DNA of 64,000 bases from Heracleum sosnowskyi (Eukaryota > Streptophyta > Magnoliopsida > Apiales > Apiaceae): contig CM061238.1 in the NCBI GenBank assembly GCA_030848705.1, forward strand, positions 73,246,685 to 73,310,684, given 5' to 3'. Shown here piece by piece: positions 1 to 10,802 of this stretch. The notes under the pieces are model-generated. The model was given only the letters and a program-made list of their open reading frames with translations, had not been told where the DNA came from and searched no databases. Position numbers and translations under genes: made by a program. How positions within the stretch are numbered: the stretch's first letter is position 1; each line of letters starts with the position of its first letter.

Positions 1-1518
1 ATTGATGAAGCATTGTTGGATTCTGACTGGGTGATAGCCATGCAGGAAGAGCTAAATCAGTTTGAAAGAAACAATGTATGGAAATTGGTTCCAAGACCTA
101 AGGGAAAGTCAGTTATTGAGACTAAGTGGGTTTTCAGAAACAAACTTGATGAAAGTGGGTTAGTGACAAGGAACAAAACAAGGCTAGTGGCTAAAGGTTA
201 CTGTCAACAGGAGGGAATAGATTATGATGAGACATTTGCTCCTGTTGCAGGACTTGAAGCTATAAGAATCTTTCTAGCTTATGCTGCACACTGCAACTTC
301 AAAGTATTTCAGATGGATGTCAAAAGTGCCTTTCTAAATGGAGAGCTGGAAGAAGAAGTGTATGTGGAACAGCCACCAGGGTTTGAGGATGCTGAAATGC
401 ATAATTTTGTGTACAAACTCTTCAAAGCTTTGTATGGACTAAAGCAAGCACCCAGGGCATGGTATGACACACTTTCCACCTTTCTTCTGGAAAACCAGTT
501 TACCAGAGGAGTGGTGGACAAGACACTTTTCTACAAACATCATGGCAAGGACATCATTCTGGTACAAATCTATGTGGATGACATCATTTTTGGTTCTACA
601 AATGAGAAGTTGTGTGAGAAGTTTTCCCATCTCATGAGCAACAAATATGAGATGAGCATGATGGGAGAACTGTCATTCTTTCTGGGGTTACAAATTCTTC
701 AACAAACTGATGGAATCTTCATAAGTCAAGCTAAGTATATCAAGGAACTTCTCAAAAAGTTCAACTTGGAAGATTCATCTCCTGCAAAGACACCAATGTC
801 CACAGCAACTAGTCTGGATCTTGATCCTGAAGGAAAGAAAGTTGACTCAAGCACCTATAGAGGCATGGTAGGATCCCTCCTATACCTAACTGCTAGCAGA
901 CCTGACATCATGTTTGCTACATGTCTCTGTGCAAGGTTTCAAAGTGATCCAAATGAGTCACACTTGGTAGCCATCAAGAGAATATTTAGATACTTAAAAG
1001 GCACTCCTAACCTAGGCCTTTGGTATCCTAAGAATACTGGATTTGATCTAATTGGTTACTCAGACTCAGACTATGCTGGATGCAAGATTGACAGAAAGAG
1101 TACTACTGGTAGCTGTCAATTTCTTGGTGGAAGATTGGTCTCATGGTTTAGCAAGAAGCAGCATTCAGTTTCTACCTCAACTGCAGAAGCTGAGTACATT
1201 GCTGCAGGCAGTTGCTGTGCACAAATTCTATGGATGAAAAGTCAACTTCTAGATTATGGTCTAGTGTTAAGAGAAATTCCTATTTACTGTGACAACACTA
1301 GTGCCATAGCCATCTCAGACAATCCAGTTCAACACTCTAGGACAAAGCACATTGATATAAGACATCACTTTATCAGAGAGCATGTTGAACAAGGAACTGT
1401 GAAGCTGATTTATGTTCCAACTGACAAGCAACTTGCTGACATCTTCACTAAGCCATTGGATGAAGCAACCTTCAACAGGTTGGTAAGTGAATTGGGAATG
1501 CTGAATCTGGTATGTTAA
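1..1518 (+). CDS. Pol C-terminal part: reverse transcriptase and RNase H of element A (partial)
   Basis: The frame is open from the first base, so this is the 3' end of a longer pol polyprotein. It starts in the RT domain, where WKLVPRPKG and a [12 protein letters not shown] motif are visible, and continues through [21 protein letters not shown], the catalytic YVDDIIFGS box near residue 190 and [15 protein letters not shown]. The RNase H part follows with [19 protein letters not shown], a TAEAEYIAA motif and [14 protein letters not shown] copies the element RNA into DNA in cytoplasmic particles; RNase H removes the RNA template. It ends at TAA with the usual Sirevirus tail ([19 protein letters not shown]). 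I see no stop or frameshift in this part. It is closely related to the pol of element C. The upstream protease and integrase lie outside the window. Confidence 0.95.
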   Translation: MDEALLDSDWVIAMQEELNQFERNNVWKLVPRPKGKSVIETKWVFRNKLDESGLVTRNKTRLVAKGYCQQEGIDYDETFAPVAGLEAIRIFLAYAAHCNFKVFQMDVKSAFLNGELEEEVYVEQPPGFEDAEMHNFVYKLFKALYGLKQAPRAWYDTLSTFLLENQFTRGVVDKTLFYKHHGKDIILVQIYVDDIIFGSTNEKLCEKFSHLMSNKYEMSMMGELSFFLGLQILQQTDGIFISQAKYIKELLKKFNLEDSSPAKTPMSTATSLDLDPEGKKVDSSTYRGMVGSLLYLTASRPDIMFATCLCARFQSDPNESHLVAIKRIFRYLKGTPNLGLWYPKNTGFDLIGYSDSDYAGCKIDRKSTTGSCQFLGGRLVSWFSKKQHSVSTSTAEAEYIAAGSCCAQILWMKSQLLDYGLVLREIPIYCDNTSAIAISDNPVQHSRTKHIDIRHHFIREHVEQGTVKLIYVPTDKQLADIFTKPLDEATFNRLVSELGMLNLVC

Positions 1519-1871
1519 TTTACTAAGGTTTCTAAATTTTCAATTCTTATTGAAGCTCATGATAGCAACTTCAAACCTGCTGTCAAGAGAAGTTACTGTC
1601 TACTTGGTTTATGTCTGTTATGTGACAACATGTGTTGATTTGACTTTTCATGTCAGTATTTTGTGCCAGTCTCATACTTTTAAACCGTGTATGACTTTAA
1701 TGTGGTTATCCGTTAAGTTTGAGAGTTAAAAATCTGTTCCATTGGACTTTCACACTCTTTTGCATTAATCTGTAGGATTAAAGGAGGACACGACCATTAA
1801 TTACTTTTGTGGTAGTTGTATGGGTACTCTAACTGTTGACCATTAGACTTTAATCCTTAGACGGTTTTGCC
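1519..1871 (+). other. Noncoding gap after pol of element A
   Basis: No convincing ORF is present. The first half carries several copies of the A-family word in both orientations (for example TTACTGTC near 1593 and TGTGACAACA near 1621). It corresponds to the pol-env spacer of Sireviruses. Confidence 0.5.
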
Positions 1872-1878
1872 TATAAAT
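1872..1878 (+). promoter_or_regulatory. Possible TATA box for the small acidic ORF of element A
   Basis: TATAAAT lies 45 bases before the ATG of the 86-codon ORF, in a sequence otherwise free of ATG. This would suit an internal promoter, as often proposed for extra ORFs of LTR elements. It rests on motif and spacing only. Confidence 0.3.
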
Positions 1879-1922
1879 TAACCTTAGGTTTCACCAGTCT
1901 GCTCTCAGTTTTAAAGTAAATA

Positions 1923-2183
1923 ATGGAAAACAAAGTAGGAATCGAAGTTGGTCTAAAGAAGTGTGATAGTGAACCCGACAATGAAGAGATCGATGAGCTC
2001 TTTGAAATGTTGTTGGACGCCATGGATGAGATAGACGAGGAAAAGGAGGCCAAGGCTAAGGAAGAGGAGGCCAAGGCTATGGAAGAAGAGAAGGAGCTTC
2101 AGGCACTTCTTGAAAAAGAAGGCCGCTTTGAAGAAGAGATTAAGGAAGAAGTCTTAGAACTAGTTGATAAAATCATAGAATGA
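1923..2183 (+). CDS. Small acidic, Glu/Lys-rich extra ORF of element A
   Basis: An 86-residue ORF lies between pol and the env-like ORF, on the sense strand. The product is strongly acidic and probably alpha-helical: EEIDELFEMLL near residue 22, then a near-repeat of KEAKAKEEEAKAMEEEKE around residues 43-60 and an EEEIKEEVLELVDK tail. I see no signal peptide, membrane segment or known domain. A TATA-like box lies about 50 bases upstream. Element B carries an acidic ORF in the comparable gap but on the opposite strand relative to its pol. Extra ORFs are known in plant LTR retrotransposons; the function of this one is not known. It could also be chance coding in a purine-rich stretch. Confidence 0.5.
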   Translation: MENKVGIEVGLKKCDSEPDNEEIDELFEMLLDAMDEIDEEKEAKAKEEEAKAMEEEKELQALLEKEGRFEEEIKEEVLELVDKIIE

Positions 2184-2849
2184 TGTACTCAATGTTCAAT
2201 ATTAATGATTTTATTAACAATAATAAAAGTTCATGTTTATGTGGTTACTGAGTTTATGACTTGTCTGTGTAACTTGCTTAATATCTGTGTTTGAAAGATT
2301 ACATTGCTAAATTCATATTCTGTTAATTTTAGGTTAAGTATATGAGCAACGCATTCTAATTAGTTCCTGACAGAAACAATTTCCCATTTAAATTACTGTC
2401 ACAAAGAAGGATACTGTCCCGTGTCTCTTGACAGCAACCTTCTTGACAGCAGGGAAAGACTTTCTGTCACGACCTTTAAAGGATACTGTCACTCAAATGC
2501 TTAACGGTGACAACATGTTTTTGCGCAATAGTTGCTGTCGCGCCAAACCTACTGTCACCACCACTTATTACTGACAAATTGTTTCTAGCGCACAGGTTAC
2601 TGTCAACAATAGTGGACCGTTGTAATTGGATATTCACCCCACGATTGACAGTGAATAACGGGCAGTAACTCACGTGTTAAGAGAGTGGGTTAAGACACGT
2701 CCTTTAACTCCACTTTTTGAGCAAACGTTTGAGATACCCATATTTATTCTCCAGTTACTCAGACATATCACTCTCACAAAACTCAAGGCAAAATACTTTT
2801 CTTCAAGCAAAAAGCTACTTTCTCACTTTCTTCTTTTCTTGAAATCTCA
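2184..2849 (+). repeat. Word-rich noncoding spacer of element A (ACTGTCA / TGACAG copies)
   Basis: Between about 2367 and 2665 I count by eye around a dozen copies of the word in both orientations, such as ATACTGTC, TTGACAGCA, TACTGTCACC and TTACTGTCAACA. No ORF of note is present. The last 110 bases hold CATATTTATTC near 2738 and an AC/CT-rich stretch before the env-like ATG, which could be an internal promoter and leader. Confidence 0.75.
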
Positions 2850-4479
2850 ATGGCCCCCAAACAGACTCTCTCTCAAACAAACTTTGCTGGCATCTTTTCC
2901 CCAAATGATGCTGGTGAAGGTTTCAAAGGACTAGTGTTTTTCTTGAACAAGTCCTATCTCGGTTATGCCATAACCTCAACCCCCATTCTCGACTTAGACA
3001 GACTTGAGGCGTTTTGGCAAACTGCTGTTGCTCAAACTGAGAGTGAGAACCCTGGTATTCAATTCACAATCTCTGGGCAACAATACATTCTCACAGCTGA
3101 GGTCATCAATACTGCTCTTGGAATTACACTGGAAGAAGGCCAAAACTTTGCTCCACTTGCTAATGATGACACTCTGAAGAAGCTCTTCTTGAAGATTGGG
3201 TATGCAGGCCCTATTCTCGAAGAGGGAACAACCAAGTGGTACCCGTCTGGTGAAATGGACAGGAAGTATCTAAGGAAGGAGTGGAGCATGATATTTGATG
3301 CAATGGTCAAGGTGTTCTCTACCAAGTCCACAGGCTGGAATGGGATACCCTCCTACATCAAGAAACTGACACATTCTCTTGTCCATGGATACAAGGTGAA
3401 TGTTGGAGCTCTCCTCATGGCACAACTCAAAGCTGCCATAGGTAAGAAGGTATCACACTACCCTCGCTTTCTTATGTTGTGCATTAATTCATTCTGTGAT
3501 TTTAATGATGCTGCTCCTCGTTTAGAGGCTTGCTCAGTTTTGAAAAAGAACACACACACACTATTATCATCACAAAATCTCAATGCACATATTCCAATTT
3601 GTTTCACTCAGCACATGGTTGATCAAGTGTCCAACCTTGATTATCCATTACCTTCTGGTTATGATTCTTTTTCTCTTGAGAATGAAACTGAATTAGACCC
3701 AAATTCAGTTAACCCCCATTCAACACCATACACTCAGCCTAGGCCCTCTAGACTTCCCAAAGCCCAAAGAGAAGCCTTGCAAGAATCCAGAAAAAGATCC
3801 TTAGAAGCTGATGTTGGTGGTAGCTCTGTTAGTCAAGAGGGAGACACTGCACCTAGTGCAGCAAATAAGGAAGGTAGTCAAACAGAACCCACAGTGGTTC
3901 CCCCTGAGCCTAAGAAGAAGAGAGCTAGGAGGACCAAAACCACTGTCAGCCACCCTGCAGTCTCCCAAAAGACTGTAGAGGAAACCAGGGAAATAAACTC
4001 CTCCCTAGATGTGCCTTCTCAACAAGGGACATCTATTGAAATTGGCATGTCTCCCAAGGCACCCTGTACAGAGTCTGCACAAACTCATGGTTCCCAACCT
4101 GAGATACCCCCACTTGAAGAAACACACAGTGAGTTAGGGCACAGTGAGGATTTCTCTACTCCTATTGATGGTTCACATGTTTCATCTGTGAATCAGCCCC
4201 CACTCTCTACTACACTTTCACCTTCTTCCTTCCCTACACATTCTTTTGTTTCTTCTCCACAACCTAGAGAAGGGGACAGTCCCAACCCTTCAGGTTTTGA
4301 TCATCCATCTCCAATCATGGATGAGCCCCCATCTAGTGGTCCACAAGAACCCATTTCTCAAAGTGAGATGGACACCACTCCTCCAAACACTGAGCTAGGG
4401 CAAAGTGGTATTTTGTCAGAAAATGAAACAGCCAACACTTTGTCTGATCTCCAAGGAGCATCTTACCTTCAGGAAGATG

Positions 4480-4670
4480 CTGTCACAGCCTCTGTTGCTG
4501 TCAAAGACACTGGGGATGCTACTGTCCTGGACACAGTTACTGTCAAAGGTGGAGAGAAAGATACTGTCACTACAGAACCTACTGTCACTCCACCTCCCAA
4601 AGATGCTGTCATGCCAGAACCTGCTGTCCAGACTCCAACTGACAGTACCATTCCTACTCAAGATGCTGTC
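4480..4670 (+). repeat. In-frame reiteration of the A-family word in the env-like ORF
   Basis: GCTGTCA, ACTGTCA, TACTGTC and CTGTCC follow one another every 15-40 bases and encode Ala-Val-Thr, Thr-Val-Lys and Ala-Val units. A second cluster of the same kind lies at about 6560-6680. The word is the same as in the LTR and spacer, so the DNA motif and not only the peptide is repeated. Confidence 0.8.
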
Positions 4671-5227
4671 CAGCCCTCCCAGCCTGATTTTGATGCTGTA
4701 CTTGTTGAGGATGCCTCTGATGATGACCTACCTCTTGCCAAACTCCTAAAGGTACATTCTAAATCTTCTCCTTCCATGCATGTTAGTACTGCTCATACCC
4801 ATGCATCTAGGTTGAGTGAGGGTGTGCAAAAGAAAAGAGAGGTGAGCATAAAAATGAGAGGCAACCAAATGAGCTGGCAAAAGGAGAGGGACTTGAGCAT
4901 GTCCAGAGAGATATTGAGGGAGCCCACACTATTCAGGCACTAGGCCTTGAGAGTCAAACTGTGAGGGGTGATGAGATCACTCAAAAACACCCTGAGAGTG
5001 TGAGAACCCCCATAGCCTCCAGGCCCCTGTCTTTTCCTTCCCCTCCAAGAAGGTTAAGGTCTGGTGGCCCCTCTGCTACTTTTGGTAACAGGATTGCAGC
5101 TCTTGAAGGACAGTGTGCTACTTTGGACTCCAAACTGGACTCTCTCTCTCAACTGGTGGTTGATGGTTTTGCTGCTACTCAACTCTCTATTCAGTTCCTT
5201 ACTGACCTGGTAGCTGCCAACTCAACT

Positions 5228-5350
5228 AAGGGGGAGAAGGTAGCAAGATCAGAATCATTGCCTATTCAAGAATCAGGTGGAACTCAGGGGGAGCCTGTAG
5301 CTGTGGAGACCAGAGGGGGAGCTAAAAGGAAAGCAATGTCTAAGGGGGAG
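5228..5350 (+). promoter_or_regulatory. Cluster of four internal polypurine tracts in element A
   Basis: GGGGGAG occurs at 5230, 5287, 5315 and 5344, within 121 bases of coding sequence. It is the core of the element's terminal polypurine tract at 7974-7980. The first copy encodes Lys-Gly-Glu-Lys and has counterparts at the matching place in elements B, C and F. Multiplied polypurine tracts are a reported trait of Sireviruses; use as second priming sites is inferred. Confidence 0.6.
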
Positions 5351-7968
5351 CAAGTCAAACCAAGCAGTGCAAAACCATAGGATAAAGCTGAAAAGCCTGT
5401 TGAAGTGGAAATGGATGGAGAAAGGGTGTTAATGTCAAAGGAAACTCAAGATGCATTGCAAAGAAGACCTGCATCTAGACATCCAATCTTGCCTCCTGTG
5501 GTGATTAGAGAACCTACTCCAGAAACTCAAGAAACTGCTTTACAAAAGAAATGGAGAGAAATGGAGGAACAAAACAAACTTGGGAAAGGTAAAGGGAAAC
5601 TGCCTGAATCCATTCATGGTGGAATTATTTGGACAAATGGCACTGAATTTGATCAAGAGGAAGCCAATGTCTTGATGGTGGATTACAGGGAGAGCACATT
5701 ACACAACCATGACAGTAAGTTTAGCAGTTTGGTGGAAGAAGCAATGAATGCTCCTAGCAACCGTCCAACCAACACCACAAAACTGTTAAAGGAACAAATT
5801 ACTAGTGTCAGTGTAATGGTGAATGATGAGAAAAGATGGGTTGTAAGTATTTATCTCACTTCTGGCATATCTTATTTCATCACAATGCAGCTATTGCAGA
5901 GTCTGCCAGCAAAGGTGTTGTGTTCTTTGAAGGGAATGATCAGGGCAACTCAAACACCATTCAATGAAATATTGGATATGCAAATCCAGAACCTGATCAC
6001 ACAGAAGCTACCTGAAGTCTACTCAAATCCACCAAGTGTTTTTTACAGATCCAAAACTAAGGATGGCACAAGAAGGAACAGCTTCATGAATTTGGGTAGC
6101 CCATCCAGAATGGAAACCAAGTCAATTCTGAAGGTACTAGATGGAATACTCAGTTCAAATGCCAATCCAGGAAGAGTTCATGCTGTTCAAGAAATCTACA
6201 AAATGCTGGTGTTGAGAGACAAGGCACTGGGAGCTAGAATGAAGGAGCTAATCACTAGAGCCAATGCCAAAAGAAATGATCAAGGTGGAAGTTGCTTCTA
6301 TAACATTCCTCCCCATGATGATGATGATGATGATGAAGATGGTGAGGATGGAGGTGGTGAAGCTTCTGGAAATGCTGGAAATGCTGGTGGAAGTAATTCT
6401 GGGAATACTGGTATTCAATCCCAGAATGAAGGCAATGAAGAAACTCCTAGCCAGGAAAAGAAAGATGCTGGTGCAACAGATGAAGAGGAGTCAAGAATAC
6501 TGGAAGCTTTGGAGGCAAGCATTCTTAGATGTGCTATTGACTGCATAAATGCTGAAAAAGATGCTGTCACCAAAGGTACTGTCGACAAGGATACTGTCAT
6601 AGAAGATGCTGTCTTGGAAGATGCTGTCGACAAGGGTACTGTCAAGGAAGGTTCTGTCAAGGATGAAGCCAAGGCTACTGTCAAGTCCAAAAGACTGAAA
6701 GCTAAAGCTAAGGCATGGTTTTCTAGACAGAAACCTACAGGGAAGCACAAGTACTCAGGAAAGGAAAAGGCCACTGGATTTGGCAGGAATCTCAAAAAGC
6801 CAATTCAATCAATTCCTCCCAACAGTCTCAAGATTCAACAAATGCAATCAAGAGAAATCAAGAGCGTTGAGGTTAAGCTGGATGCAAATCAAGAGGCCAC
6901 TGAGTACATTCTGTGGTGGGAAGAATCAAGGTCAGCCAAGATTGACAAGGACTTCAATCTGGTAGCCACATCAACCAAGAAAAGTACATCAACCATAGAT
7001 AAAAGAAGAATTGATTTCTTCTACCTGGAAAGAATGGTAGAGTTGCTGGAGAGCTATGATGATGTTTCAAAGGCTGTCATGGAACATGTTCTAAAATATC
7101 AGGCAGATAGGGATGCTGAATTTTATCAGAAATTTGGCTATAACTTTGCAGATTTTGATGATGCTGATATTCTTACTGATCTCCCAGCCTCTCCTATACC
7201 ATACCACTGGTACTATGAGTTTGATGATTTACCCACAGAAGAAGGGCAAACCCAACCAACTAAGGAAGGGGAACCCAAGCCAAGCAAACAACCTGAATCT
7301 TCTGAATATTCTCAAACTCAGTCAGAACTTGATAAGAAGGAAGCTGAATTACTGGAAAAACACAAGGCCTCTAACAAGGCAGAAAGTGAAGCTCCAAATT
7401 ATCAACCATATATGCTGGAAAATCCCCTAAGAGTCAAGTTCCTAAAAGAAGAAATCTATGTTTGCAGCTTGCATAAGCTTAAAACATCCACTCTGAAGGA
7501 TTTACAGTATATGGTAGCTGGTTCAATTCATCCCTTGGAACAGATTTGTTCTGATGAGACAGAGAAGTTATTGGAAGGGAGAAAAGGAGAAGACTCAAAA
7601 CTGGACAAGCAAAGAAGGAAGTCTCTCAATGCTTATCCTGGAAGTAGATTCAAGCTCATTAATGAAGAACTTCATTTCAGAACCTATCCATATGATATAG
7701 AGCAATGGCTGAATCTCAGGGATGTTAGTTCTCTCATATCCCCTTCCATAAAGAAGATCATTGATGAAGTAGAGGATGATGCAGTGTCTGCTGCTGAAAT
7801 TTCTCTTGTAGAAAGTCTAAGAAGCTGCTTGGCAGAAGCTCTCAAAAGAGATGATGCAGCAAGACAGAAGAGGAGATCTCAAGCTAAGTGAAAATTCTTA
7901 AATTCTGATCTTGTTCGTTAAGTTGTCAGCACATATTGTAAATTTGTTGTTATTTTCCATAAAAACAA

Positions 7969-7980
7969 ATTGGGGGAGAT
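7969..7980 (+). promoter_or_regulatory. Polypurine tract of element A
   Basis: AATTGGGGGAGAT sits directly against the TGTTGGG start of the 3' LTR. It is the expected plus-strand primer site, identical in its core to those of C and F. Confidence 0.85.
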
Positions 7981-9038
7981 TGTTGGGATTTATGGGTGAT
8001 AGCATTGAAATAACTTAACTTTGATTGTACTTAATTTTTCAAATTAAGTAGAACATACTGTCATAGCCAAAGTATGTTCTTGTAATCAGTATGTAATGTT
8101 ATTCTAGTTGTATTGTTTGAAAGAAGTTCACTTATGTGTTCAAGCCTCAAAGAATGCTTTTTGGATGACAACATGAATAAAGGTTACTGTCCTAAAGCTG
8201 TGACAGTAAGATTACAAGAAGACAGAATGTTGCAAGTCACGACAGCATATTCACTCTGACAGCAACATTGGCGGAAGACTACGCGACAGCAACTATTGCC
8301 CTCGACAGCAAGTTTGGGATCCTCGACAGCACTCTATGCGGGGAACTCATACTGTCACCAAAAGATCATTCCTGTGACAGCAAGCTTTGCGGCAAAAGTA
8401 ACTGTCTCAATAAAGATCCTTATGCTAGGTATCTTTCTCAGTCAAATCCCGTGACAGTTTAAATGTTCAAGAAACAGGCGTGATGCAGTATCCCTAAGCT
8501 GCACCAAGTCTGCAAGACTACGACAGAAGCTTCAAGCACTGCAAAACAAAAGCGAATCAATTCAAGAGCAAGGTCAAGTCTTTATCTGCTGAATTGGTTT
8601 AGCTGGAAATGGAATGAATCTAGGTTGCTTTCTTTGTAATGTATATCTGACATGTTAGCAATTTAGGAAAGTCACATGGGTAAGACAATCTGTAAGAAGC
8701 TGCCACTTGACAGTGACAGCAGCTTCACAAACCCGTGACTGATAGTGATAGGGTTAGTCTTATACCTACTATCAATTCATTCTAGAATTGTAACGAAGAC
8801 AAGCAAGTGTCTTTGAAGAAAACCCGAAGCTCGAGAATTCTTTCTTGGGGTTGTAGCAACACTTTGCAAAATAAATAAAACATTTATTTTGTGAATCTTG
8901 TTCTTACTGAATACTGTTCGTGATTGCATATATTGCTGATAACGTTTAATCTTGATTTTAGATGTTGAAATTTAGATTGAATTTTATCAGTATTGCATTC
9001 ATCCCCCCCCCCCCTTCTGCAATACACAAGGACTAACA
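7981..9038 (+). repeat. 3' LTR of element A (1,058 bp)
   Basis: The LTR starts TGTTGGG after the polypurine tract and ends CTAACA. Its U3 part holds more than a dozen copies of the word TGACAG/ACTGTC, mostly between 8170 and 8470, including an inverted pair TTACTGTC (8184-8191) and GACAGTAA (8202-8209). A 29-bp box at 8121-8149 matches element F at 26 positions. The 3' end carries a C12 tract inside a hairpin (8990-9025). The 5' LTR is outside the window, so age cannot be estimated. Confidence 0.9.
8990..9025 (+). other. C-loop hairpin near the LTR end, element A
   Basis: GTATTGCA at 8990-8997 and TGCAATAC at 9018-9025 are perfect complements around TTCAT, a C12 tract and TTC. The same design with other stem sequences is found in B, C and F. 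Confidence 0.75.
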
Positions 9039-9844
9039 AATGCCAACTCGTAAGCTACCTCGCCCACCTTCTTCAAAATCTCAAACGGCCCAACATATCT
9101 CGGACTCAACTTCCCTTTCTTTCCAAACCTAACTAATCCTTTCCATGGTGAAACCTTTAGTAACACCTGCTCTCCTTCTTCGAATCCCACATCCTTTCTG
9201 GCTAGATCCGCATACTTTTTCTGTCGGTCTTGAGCTGTTATCAATCTTCTCTGAATCAATTGAACCACTTCCTTTGTTCGTTGCACTAGTTCTGGTCCTA
9301 TCATTTTCCGTTCACCAACTTCTTCCCAATATACTGGAGATCGACACTTTTGTCCATACAAAGCTTCGTAAGGTGGCATTCCGATGCTCGCGTGAAAACT
9401 ATTATTATATGAAAATTCCACCAAGGGTAGATGATCGTCCCAACTGCCTTCAAAGTTAAGTGCACATGTCCTAAGCATATCTTCAATAGTCTGAATTGTC
9501 CTTTCGCTTTGACCGTCCGTCTGCGGATGATAAGCCGTACTCATTCTCAACTCGGTGCCCAAACACTCTTGAAAACTCCTCCAAAATCTTGAATTGAATC
9601 GAGGGTCTCTATCAGACACTATCGATACTGGAACTCCATGTCGTACTACGATTTCTTTTATATAAATATGAACTAACTTATCTAGCGAGAATCTCTCGTT
9701 AATCGGAAGAAAATGCGCAGATTTCGTCATTCGATCCACGATAACCCAGATGGCATCATGGTTAGCTTTTGTTCTAGGCAATCCTACTACAAAGTCCATC
9801 GCAATGTGTTCCCACTTCCATTCGGGAATTTCCAATTTGTTTTT
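9039..9844 (-). pseudogene. Element D: chromovirus (Ty3/gypsy) integrase fragment
   Basis: On the minus strand about 265 codons of a gypsy integrase are open. Visible motifs include MDFVVGLP with the first catalytic Asp, VIVDRMTKSAHFLP, SDRDPRF with the second Asp, YHPQTDGQSERT with the catalytic Glu, and the C-terminal KLSPRYVGPFEI linker typical of Tekay/Del-like chromoviruses. Integrase joins the element DNA to the chromosome. The zinc-binding N-terminus is missing at a junction with element B near 9845, and the C-terminus is cut at 9038 by insertion of element A. It is therefore a dead fragment. The remains of the integrase C-terminus in element E (16075-16200) are similar but more decayed. 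Confidence 0.9.
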
Positions 9845-10802
9845 CTTGTGATTTCTCTTCTTCTAGCTTCTTCTTCTTCATCTACTTCCTTGTTGTGAGA
9901 GTCAACCACAGTAGATAAGATTATCAAATCAATCTCTTGCAGAATTTCAGAATCATCAGGATCTTGAATATTATCAGGAACAACATCAGGATTAGATTCT
10001 TCAATTTGATTTGTATTGCAGAGAGTTGATTTTCTTGATTTTCTTCTCAATTCAGGTTCTTCTTCGATATTTCTATCATCACCAAAAGTAGATCTGTCAG
10101 GAACTACTAGAGTTTGAATAGGTTCAGGAATTTCTTTAATTCTTAACCCTCTAGACCTTGTCTGTCTAGGTACTATTTGAGTTGAAGAACCTCTTCTACT
10201 TCTTCTAGCACCTCTCCTACCTCTGCTTCCTCTACCACTAGTAGAAACAGAATAGCTTTCCATTATCTCTTTTTGTTGTCTCAAGAATTCTTCATTTGAG
10301 AGATCTGGATATTCTTCACTTGCTGTAGAGAGTGCTTTTCTGGCAAATAATTGTTGAACTTTTTTATCAGTATGATAAAGAGTAACAATTCTACCATCTT
10401 TTGTAGTAAACTTCTGGAATAAATTTGATGCATCTTCAGGATTATCAATAATCACATCTTCATCACCTTCAGGAATTGTAGCAAGAGTATGTCCATGACT
10501 AGGTGTCAGGATTTGTTCTTCTGTTAGGATCTGAGATTGCACCAACGTTCTTACTGTCTTAACTCCAGAATCAGAAACATGAGTTGACTGCGTTGTTTGA
10601 CTTTGTGAAGTTTGAATTGTAGACTTCATAACAGCAGCATCAGAGGTTTCTCCTTGTATCACTTTGTCACTACCATCATCTCCAGTATCATCATCATTAT
10701 TCCTTAATACTAGATCAGGTGTGCATTTTGTCCGACTAACCTTCTCCCCCTTTTTGACATCAGGATTTGACAATAAATTCAAAATTAAGGAAAGAGAGGC
10801 TT
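9845..10802 (-). pseudogene. Env-like ORF of element B, 3' segment
   Basis: This is the continuation of the frame that element E splits at the GGCTT target site (see 24496-26328). The segment has a Lys-Lys-Gly-Glu-Lys motif encoded by an internal polypurine tract (10741-10755, minus), an Asp-rich stretch, a Gly/Arg/Ser-rich basic run (SGRGSRGRRGARRSRRGS, codons at about 10180-10240) and an acidic VDEEEEARRRE end. Homology to Sirevirus ORFs stops near 9845, where gypsy sequence begins out of frame. The C-terminus and 3' untranslated region are lost. Confidence 0.75.
10741..10755 (-). promoter_or_regulatory. Internal polypurine tract in env-like ORF of element B
   Basis: The minus strand reads AAAAAGGGGGAGAAG and encodes Lys-Lys-Gly-Glu-Lys. 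It is the counterpart of 5228-5240 (A), 35280-35296 (F) and 52352-52366 (C). Confidence 0.55.

Larger units (their letters stand above)
2850..7891 (+). pseudogene. Broken env-like (third) ORF of element A
   Basis: The ATG at 2850 opens 697 codons to 4943. The reading then continues in another frame (4961-5380) and, after one in-frame TAG at 5378, in the same frame from 5381 to 7891. A frameshift near 4830-4870 plus one stop therefore break a reading of about 1,680 codons. The N-terminal 250 residues resemble those of the intact ORF of element C (SYAM/GYAI region, FT-x-x-G-x-x-Y motif). The middle is Ser/Thr/Pro-rich, and the C-terminal third is charged with an Asp tract near 6318-6345. Two stretches (4480-4670, 6560-6680) repeat D-A/T-V-T/K units because the A-family DNA word is reiterated in frame. 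I see no signal peptide or membrane helix, so an envelope role is not supported. Confidence 0.8.
1..9038 (+). mobile_element. Element A: 3' part of a Sirevirus-type Ty1/copia retrotransposon
   Basis: The order RT/RNase H, small ORF, very long env-like ORF, polypurine tract and LTR ending in a C-tract is that of Sirevirus (SIRE/Maximus) copia elements. The left end runs off the window, so the 5' LTR, gag, protease and integrase are not seen. The 3' LTR ends in TAACA at 9038, and the next bases belong to a gypsy integrase on the other strand, so A inserted into element D. The word ACTGTCA/TGACAG recurs throughout the noncoding parts and two stretches of the env-like frame. Nothing indicates that A is active, because its env-like frame is broken. 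Confidence 0.9.

Noticed and set aside
8268..8462. 64-codon ORF in the LTR of element A
   Set aside because: It is produced by the reiterated GACAGCAA word; no start context or homology.
9145..9459. Plus-strand ORFs over the integrase fragment
   Set aside because: They are antisense shadows of the well-supported gypsy integrase on the minus strand.
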